DNA of 64,000 nt from Morganella morganii_D (GTDB taxonomy: Bacteria; Pseudomonadota; Gammaproteobacteria; Enterobacterales; Enterobacteriaceae): the NCBI GenBank assembly GCA_044772875.1, contig CP173058.1, positions 3,410,001 to 3,474,000 on the forward strand, read 5' to 3'. Numbering within the stretch: the stretch's first letter is position 1; every line of letters starts with the position of its first letter. Of the stretch, positions 58,461 to 64,000 are shown piece after piece. The notes beneath the pieces were generated by a model that had not been told where the DNA came from, made no database searches, and saw only the letters and a program-made list of their open reading frames with translations. A program made the position numbers and the translations under genes.

Positions 58461-59405
58461 CTACAGTGAATTTCCGGGGGTAAACCATTCTTTGCGGGAA
58501 TTCAGAATATCAGCGGCTGACATCGGTTTTTTACCGGCAGGCTGTAACTGTGTGATATTCAGGATCCCTTCCGCAGTGGCAACCTGAATACCGGTTTTAT
58601 CCGCACGGATAACGGTTCCCGGCGCTGCGGAGGTTTGTTCCGCAATCACGTTGGCCTGCCAGACTTTCACCGGCTGCTCATCAATCAGCATGTAACTGAT
58701 TGGCCACGGATTGAAGGCACGGACGCAGCGGTCTAACTGTGCGGCAGAAAGAGACCAGTCCAGCCGGGCCTCTTCTTTGCTCAGTTTTTCTGCATAGGTG
58801 ACCAGGGTGTCGTCCTGCTTTTCAGGTGAGAGTGCATTCTGATATACCAGAGACAGCGTATGTAAAAGTGCCTGCGGGCCGATACCGGCAAGCTTTTCAT
58901 ACAGTGAGGCACTGGTATCTTCAGATGTAATATCACACTCTGCTTTATACAGTATGTCACCGGTATCCAGGCCGGCATCCATCTGCATAATGGTTACACC
59001 GGTTTTTGCATCACCTGCCCATAATGCACGCTGGATAGGCGCGGCACCACGCCACGCCGGCAGCAGAGAGCCGTGAACATTCAGGCAACCCAGGCGCGGA
59101 ATATCGAGTACCGTCTGCGGTAAAATCATACCGTAGGCCACGACGATCATGATGTCCGCATGCTGGTCGCGTATCCACTGGTGATTTTCTTCTTTACGCA
59201 GTGTGGATGGCTGGAAAACAGGAATATCGTGCTGTTGTGCCAGTTCTTTTACCGGGCCCGCGGTGATTTTTTTCCCGCGGCCGGCAGGGCGATCCGGCAT
59301 GGTTAAGACGCCAACGACGCTATGCTCTGACTGAATCAGGGCATCCAGGTGGCGTGCGGCAAAATCCGGCGTTCCTGCAAAGATAATACGTAATGAATCT
59401 GACAC
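58461..59405 (-). CDS. fmt: Methionyl-tRNA formyltransferase
   Basis: Formylates initiator tRNA using 10-formyl-THF. The GTG at 59405, behind caggaaagc, gives 314 residues (E. coli 315); an ATG at 59447 would add 14 hydrophobic residues without homology. Motifs: FAGTPDFAARHLDAL, the tRNA-binding loop PDRPAGRGKK, and VHGSLLPAWRGAAPIQ with the catalytic residues. Confidence 0.96.
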   Translation of the reverse strand: MSDSLRIIFAGTPDFAARHLDALIQSEHSVVGVLTMPDRPAGRGKKITAGPVKELAQQHDIPVFQPSTLRKEENHQWIRDQHADIMIVVAYGMILPQTVLDIPRLGCLNVHGSLLPAWRGAAPIQRALWAGDAKTGVTIMQMDAGLDTGDILYKAECDITSEDTSASLYEKLAGIGPQALLHTLSLVYQNALSPEKQDDTLVTYAEKLSKEEARLDWSLSAAQLDRCVRAFNPWPISYMLIDEQPVKVWQANVIAEQTSAAPGTVIRADKTGIQVATAEGILNITQLQPAGKKPMSAADILNSRKEWFTPGNSL

Positions 59406-59492
59406 GTTGCTTTCCTGTAAAAATAATAATGCCACAAACAATAACAATACCCGTGCGCTGCTGCGGTCTGTGGCAGATAAAGACTGCGGGTA

Positions 59493-60002
59493 TTAAGGCC
59501 GGGCTCTGAGTCTGTCCAGTTTTTCGACTTTCTGACGGATGCGCTGGCGTTTCAGAGCGGAAAGGTAATCGACAAACAATTTACCTTCCAGATGATCCAT
59601 TTCATGCTGGATACAAATTGCCAGCAGATCACCGGTTTCCAGCTCAAAAGGCTCGCCGTTATAGTCCAGTGCCCGGATTTTAACGTGCTCAGCACGCGGC
59701 ACGAATGCCCGCTGTTCAGGAATCGATAAACAACCTTCTTCGATTCCGGTTTCACCGGATTTTTCCAGCAGTTCCGGGTTGATCAGTACCAGGCGTTCAT
59801 TTCGCTCTTCTGACACATCAATCACGATAATGCGCTGGTGGATATCAACCTGAGTAGCTGCCAGACCAATACCTTCTTCGTCGTACATGGTTTCGAACAT
59901 ATCATCGACGATTTTCTGAATGCCGGCATCGACTTTTTCAACCGGCTTTGCAATCGTGCGAAGCCGCTCGTCGGGATAATGTAATACAGTTAATAACGCC
60001 AT
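59493..60002 (-). CDS. def: Peptide deformylase
   Basis: Removes the formyl group from new proteins. 169 residues as in E. coli. Metal ligands C91 (EGCLS), H133 and H137 (HEMDHLEG), with GIGLAATQVD the first motif. First gene of the leftward def-fmt-rsmB-trkA-mscL series and divergent from dprA. Confidence 0.98.
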   Translation of the reverse strand: MALLTVLHYPDERLRTIAKPVEKVDAGIQKIVDDMFETMYDEEGIGLAATQVDIHQRIIVIDVSEERNERLVLINPELLEKSGETGIEEGCLSIPEQRAFVPRAEHVKIRALDYNGEPFELETGDLLAICIQHEMDHLEGKLFVDYLSALKRQRIRQKVEKLDRLRARP

Positions 60003-60132
60003 AGATTTTTTCGTGTTCTATCTAAAAAATGGATGGGAATTAATGTCTATTCTAGACAGTTATCAGCCTGATTGACAGTATTGCCCGCAGCGGATACGGC
60101 ATTTTTATCACGGGCTCAGTCAGGATAGCAGA

Positions 60133-61239
60133 ATGGATGAAAGGGAAATTTGGTTACGTCTGGCGTGTATCAGGCGGTTAAGTGCACATCATGCTGTCAG
60201 TGCAGCCACTATACTGACAGAGGCCTGCACACAGAAAAACGGTGAAATCCGGCAGCAGTTGCACCAGTGCGGATTAACACTGGTGCAGTGTCAGCAATTT
60301 ATGAATGTGAATACATCCAGGCTGAAAACGGCACTTTTATGGGCTGATACACCGGGTAATATGATATTGCCCCTGTCATCACCACACTATCCGTTTTTAT
60401 TAAAGCAGATCTATTCTCCCCCGCTTGTGCTTTTTGTGGCAGGGCAGTGTGAGACGTTATCTGTTCCGCAGGTCAGTATGGTGGGCAGCCGGGCGGTCAC
60501 GCACTATGGTGAGAAGTGGGCGGGCTGTTTTACCCGGCATCTTGTGCAGCATAATCTGGTCATCACCAGCGGTCTGGCTGCCGGGGTTGACGGATACTGC
60601 CATAAAGCCGCGCTGGCAGCCGGCGGAAAGACGATTGCAGTATCCGGCAGCGGATTATCTCATATTTACCCCGTAAAACACCGGTCACTGGCGGAGGAGA
60701 TTACAGAAAACGGGGCGCTTATCTCTGAATATTTTCCGGATATTCCGCCGCTGGCCAAAAACTTTCCGCGCCGCAACAGGATAATCAGCGGATTAAGCCG
60801 TCTGCTGATTGTGATTGAGGCCGGACGGCGCAGCGGATCATTAATTACGGCACAATGTGCACTGGAGCAGGGGCGGGATGTATTTACGTTGCCGGCGGTA
60901 CTTGGTAACCCGGCTTACGAGGGTAATCACTGGTTGTTACAGCAGGGCGCCTATATTGCGACAGCACCGGCAGATATCACTGACCATCTCGCGCTGGATA
61001 TGCAGTGGCTGGCTCTGCCGCCGGTTCCGGAAACACCGGAGGTGGTTGTCACACCGGTACAGGAAGAATTGCCGTTTGCACATGTGCTGATTAATGTGGA
61101 TGATGAACCGACACCGGCGGATATAATTGCCGCACGGTGTGAGCTGCCGGTCACAGAGGTGACAACACAACTGCTGCAACTGGAGTTATCAGGTAAAATA
61201 GCCGTGGTCAGCGGGGGATATATCCGCCTGCATAACTGA
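60133..61239 (+). CDS. dprA: DNA processing protein DprA (Smf)
   Basis: Binds single-stranded DNA and loads RecA in naturally competent species; role unclear in enterics. 368 residues (E. coli 374). N-terminal helical part, Rossmann-like core with GSRAVTHYG, TSGLAAGVDG and FPRRNRIISGLS, and a C-terminal winged-helix-like domain. Divergent from def. Confidence 0.95.
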   Translation: MDEREIWLRLACIRRLSAHHAVSAATILTEACTQKNGEIRQQLHQCGLTLVQCQQFMNVNTSRLKTALLWADTPGNMILPLSSPHYPFLLKQIYSPPLVLFVAGQCETLSVPQVSMVGSRAVTHYGEKWAGCFTRHLVQHNLVITSGLAAGVDGYCHKAALAAGGKTIAVSGSGLSHIYPVKHRSLAEEITENGALISEYFPDIPPLAKNFPRRNRIISGLSRLLIVIEAGRRSGSLITAQCALEQGRDVFTLPAVLGNPAYEGNHWLLQQGAYIATAPADITDHLALDMQWLALPPVPETPEVVVTPVQEELPFAHVLINVDDEPTPADIIAARCELPVTEVTTQLLQLELSGKIAVVSGGYIRLHN

Positions 61240-61266
61240 ACGGTGTCGGCGTAAGGTAAAATTATC

Positions 61267-61812
61267 ATGTCAAAATCAACGGCGGAATGCTGTCCGGAAT
61301 GTGGCGGAGAGCTGGTTATCCGCAATGGTGCCCACGGGCCTTTTTTCGGCTGCTCTGCGTATCCGGAATGTGATTATATTCGTCCGCTGAAAGCCGGTAC
61401 TGACGGACATATTATCAAAGTACTGGACGGACATCTGTGTCCGCAATGCAGCGGAACGTTGGTGTTGCGTCAGGGGCGCTATGGCATGTTTATCGGCTGC
61501 GGAAATTTTCCGGAATGTGAATATATTGCATCTATCGATTCACCGGATGAAACAACGGTGGACTGCCCGCAATGCCATGATGGTAAGCTACTTCAGCGTA
61601 AATCCCGGTTCGGTAAAATCTTTTATGCCTGTAATCGCTATCCGGCTTGTCAGTTTTCACTGAACAGCAAACCGGTTGCCGGTGAGTGCCAGTATTGTCA
61701 CTATCCGCTGCTGGTGGAAAAAAGGACATCAACAGGCGTAAGATTAAGTTGTGCGAGTAAAGCCTGCGCAAAACGACAAAAAGAACAAAATGAGAATAAT
61801 GATGAATCATAA
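61267..61812 (+). CDS. yrdD: Topoisomerase-type zinc finger protein YrdD
   Basis: 181 residues (E. coli 180). Four C4 zinc-ribbon repeats like the C-terminal repeats of topoisomerase I: CPEC...CSAYPEC, CPQC...CGNFPEC, CPQC...CNRYPAC and CQYC...CASKAC. Probably binds nucleic acid; exact role unknown. It begins 27 nt after dprA with no smg gene between. Overlaps tsaC. Confidence 0.93.
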   Translation: MSKSTAECCPECGGELVIRNGAHGPFFGCSAYPECDYIRPLKAGTDGHIIKVLDGHLCPQCSGTLVLRQGRYGMFIGCGNFPECEYIASIDSPDETTVDCPQCHDGKLLQRKSRFGKIFYACNRYPACQFSLNSKPVAGECQYCHYPLLVEKRTSTGVRLSCASKACAKRQKEQNENNDES

Positions 61813-62374
61813 TCAAACCACAGCAAATTTTGACACAATCATAAAAGCATTAAATAACCACGAGGTTATCGCGTATCCGACAGAAGCTGTATTTGGCCTG
61901 GGTTGTGATCCGGACAGTGAACAGGCGGTGATGGCGCTGCTGGATCTGAAACAGCGTGAGTGGGAAAAAGGGCTGATTCTGATCGCTGATAACTATGATC
62001 AGGTAAAACCTTATATAGATGACTCACGGCTGACAGCTGAACAGCGCGAAACGATGTTTGCCACCTGGCCGGGCCCGGTGACATGGGTAATCCCTGCAAA
62101 ACCAACTACACCGAAATGGCTGACCGGCCGTTTCGACTCGCTGGCTGTCCGCGTGACAGATCATCCGGTGGTCAAAGCATTATGTCTGGCGTATGGCAAA
62201 CCGGTAGTGTCCACCAGTGCGAACCTGAGCGGACTGGAACCATGCCGGACAACCGATGAAGTAAATACACAATTTAACGGACGGATCCCGGTGGTTGACG
62301 GTCTGGTCGGCGGGCGGAAAAATCCGTCTGAGATCCGCGATGCACTGACAGGGCAGTTATACCGCCGGGGCTGA
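61802..62374 (+). CDS. tsaC: Threonylcarbamoyl-AMP synthase TsaC
   Basis: First step of t6A37 tRNA modification, making threonylcarbamoyl-adenylate. The ATG at 61802 gives 190 residues, identical in length to E. coli; an adjacent ATG lies at 61799. Motifs: AYPTEAVFGLGCDP, KGLILIA, WPGPVTW and STSANLSG. Its start lies 11 nt inside yrdD. Confidence 0.95.
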   Translation: MNHNQTTANFDTIIKALNNHEVIAYPTEAVFGLGCDPDSEQAVMALLDLKQREWEKGLILIADNYDQVKPYIDDSRLTAEQRETMFATWPGPVTWVIPAKPTTPKWLTGRFDSLAVRVTDHPVVKALCLAYGKPVVSTSANLSGLEPCRTTDEVNTQFNGRIPVVDGLVGGRKNPSEIRDALTGQLYRRG

Positions 62375-62396
62375 CAGAACACCAAAAGGACCAGGA

Positions 62397-63215
62397 ATGA
62401 AAAAATTTGCCGTCTTTGGCCATCCTATCGCGCATAGTCAGTCACCTTTTATTCATCAGGAATTTGCCGGACAGTTTGGCATTGAACTGAGTTATGAACG
62501 GATTCTGTCTCCGCTTGACGGTTTTCGTGGCAGTGTTTCTGCATTTTTTGCTGCGGGAGGGCTGGGAGCGAATGTCACACTGCCTTTTAAAGAGCAGGCG
62601 CATGCGCTGGCGGATGTGCTCAGTGAACGGGCACAGGTCTGCGGAGCGGTAAACACACTGTATCTGACAGAAGATAAACGGCTGGCCGGGGATAATACCG
62701 ATGGCGAAGGGCTGGTGATTGATTTGCAGCGGCTGATGTTTATCCGTCCCGGCGACCATATCCTGCTGATTGGTGCCGGCGGAGCGGCCCGTGGTGCATT
62801 GCTGTCACTGTTGCAGGCGGGTTGTGCCGTTACGGTTACCAACCGGACATTCAGCAAAGCTCAGTCTTTGGCAGACTGGTTCACAGATTACGGAAAGGTC
62901 AATGCAATGCCGGTCAGTGAAACCGGGACAACCGGGTTTTCACTGATTATCAATGCCACATCATCCGGGGTGGATGGTACGGTTCCGCAGATTCCGCTGT
63001 CATTACTGAGCCAGTCCGTTGCCTGTTACGATATGTTTTACCGTACCGGCCTGACTCCTTTCCTGCAACTTGCCGCAGACAACGGTGTGACCCGGTATGC
63101 TGACGGGCTCGGCATGCTGGCTGGTCAGGCGGCTTTCGCATTCAGGCTATGGCATGGCGTATTGCCGGATATTGCTCCGGTGCTGACAAAACTCAAACAG
63201 AGGATGGCATCATGA
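62397..63215 (+). CDS. aroE: Shikimate dehydrogenase
   Basis: NADPH-dependent reduction of 3-dehydroshikimate in aromatic amino acid synthesis. 272 residues as in E. coli. Substrate motif HSQSPFIHQ, catalytic lysine in VTLPFKEQA, aspartate in GDNTDGEG, and GAGGAARG as cofactor loop. Stop overlaps the yrdB start. Confidence 0.97.
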   Translation: MKKFAVFGHPIAHSQSPFIHQEFAGQFGIELSYERILSPLDGFRGSVSAFFAAGGLGANVTLPFKEQAHALADVLSERAQVCGAVNTLYLTEDKRLAGDNTDGEGLVIDLQRLMFIRPGDHILLIGAGGAARGALLSLLQAGCAVTVTNRTFSKAQSLADWFTDYGKVNAMPVSETGTTGFSLIINATSSGVDGTVPQIPLSLLSQSVACYDMFYRTGLTPFLQLAADNGVTRYADGLGMLAGQAAFAFRLWHGVLPDIAPVLTKLKQRMAS

Positions 63216-63475
63216 ACCAGTCCATTCAGTTTCCGGAGCGCGAAACGCGGGATGATGACCGGGAATGTATTCTCTTTCCGGTGATGATCAACGGTTTTTT
63301 ATCGGATTGCTGTGTCTCTGCACAATATCTGCAATCCCGTTACGGAACGGTGTCCGGAGAGGATATGCTGGCTCTCTTCCGCCAAAACCGATGGGATCTG
63401 GAGGAAGAGTTTGCGGAATTTATTGAAAAAGGTGAGGCGGATGAACCACCTTACCGGTTACCCTGCGACAGATAA
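63212..63475 (+). CDS. yrdB: DUF1488 family protein YrdB
   Basis: 87 residues from the ATG at 63212 in an ATGA overlap with aroE. MNQSIQFPERE and the C-terminal FRQNRWDLEEEFAEFIE match E. coli YrdB (85 residues). Function unknown. Its 3' end overlaps yrdA by 25 nt tail to tail. Confidence 0.9.
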   Translation: MNQSIQFPERETRDDDRECILFPVMINGFLSDCCVSAQYLQSRYGTVSGEDMLALFRQNRWDLEEEFAEFIEKGEADEPPYRLPCDR

Positions 63476-63993
63476 TTATTTTTCCACATAACATAGTTAT
63501 TGGCTGAATATTTCAGTCCTTCATATTCTTCCGGTTTCAGCGGACGAACAGCTTTGGCAGGACTGCCGAGATACAGGTAGCCACTTTCCAGACGCTTGCC
63601 GGGAGAGACCAGACTGCCCGCACCAATAATCACATCATCCTCAACCACAACGCCGTCCAGCAAAATTGAACCCATACCGACCAGAACCCGGTTGCCGATA
63701 GTGCAGCCGTGCAGCATCACTTTATGGCCGACGGTGACGTCTTCGCCGATAATCAGCGGGTGACCGGCCGGGTTATCCGCAGTCTGGTGAGTGACATGTA
63801 ATACGGAGCCGTCCTGAATATTGGTGCGCTGACCAATCTGAATGTAATTGACATCTCCCCGGGCAACGACCAGCGGCCAGATACCGACATCATCAGCCAG
63901 ACGCACATCACCGATAATGACGGAGGAGTCATCGATCATGACATTTTTGCCGACAGAAGGGGCTAATGTCAGATAGGGGCGGAGTTTATTCAC
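63451..63993 (-). CDS. yrdA: Gamma-carbonic-anhydrase-like protein YrdA (start uncertain)
   Basis: A left-handed beta-helix hexapeptide-repeat protein. 180 residues visible (E. coli 184). Metal-ligand histidines are seen in HVTHQTADNP and GHKVMLHGC. The GTG at 63993 aligns with the E. coli N-terminus, but only 7 bases remain in the window, so an ATG just outside is possible. True enzymatic role is not established for this family member. Confidence 0.92.
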   Translation of the reverse strand: MNKLRPYLTLAPSVGKNVMIDDSSVIIGDVRLADDVGIWPLVVARGDVNYIQIGQRTNIQDGSVLHVTHQTADNPAGHPLIIGEDVTVGHKVMLHGCTIGNRVLVGMGSILLDGVVVEDDVIIGAGSLVSPGKRLESGYLYLGSPAKAVRPLKPEEYEGLKYSANNYVMWKNNYLSQGNR

Positions 63994-64000
63994 AATAATT

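Overview
The window is a chromosomal core region of a member of the Enterobacterales. Gene content, gene order and protein sequences are all close to Escherichia coli. The G+C level, the 16S rRNA text and the local differences point to the family Morganellaceae, most likely Morganella. That genus call is from memory of the family and was not checked by a search.

Layout. (1) 1-4078: methionine genes metJ (cut by the window edge), metB and metL, with MetJ operators. (2) 4079-4784: a gap holding a strong candidate for a CsrB/CsrC-type CsrA-sequestering RNA, followed by the ppc leader. (3) 4785-8916: ppc, an AhpD-like small protein behind an AT-rich palindromic promoter, then an unrecognised, possibly effector-like gene followed by a decayed partial copy of its 3' end. 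(4) 8915-15931: metF with four met boxes, argE divergent from the argC-argB-argG-argH operon, with two ARG boxes between. (5) 15932-20598: a small hypothetical gene, an AT-rich gap, oxyR, sthA, fabR and yijD. (6) 20655-23780: a nickel/cobalt ECF-type transporter of NikKLMQO layout inserted between yijD and trmA. (7) 24218-28366: trmA, a cobalamin riboswitch, btuB and murI. (8) 28400-34210: a complete rRNA operon (16S, tRNA-Glu, 23S, 5S, tRNA-Thr, 5S). (9) 34310-38118: murB, birA, coaA and four tRNA genes. (10) 38229-40347: tuf, bfd and bfr. (11) 40685-54366: the S10, spc and alpha ribosomal protein operons, complete from rpsJ to rplQ. (12) 54530-64000: zntR, arfA, mscL, trkA, rsmB, fmt, def, dprA, yrdD, tsaC, aroE, yrdB and yrdA.

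How the parts work together. MetJ boxes control both metBL and metF, and ARG boxes control both arms of the arginine cluster. PEP carboxylase supplies oxaloacetate that feeds the aspartate-derived methionine branch. A B12 riboswitch controls the outer-membrane B12 receptor. The second half is mainly translation machinery: rRNA, tRNAs, EF-Tu, about 28 ribosomal proteins, SecY, RNA polymerase alpha, initiator-tRNA formylation and deformylation, ribosome rescue (ArfA) and t6A synthesis (TsaC).

The points most worth a second look are the GGA-rich hairpin RNA after metL; the tuf junction, which joins a tufB-type left flank to a tufA-type right flank; the unknown gene and its decayed copy beside metF; the NikKLMQO insertion; and the missing smg between dprA and yrdD.
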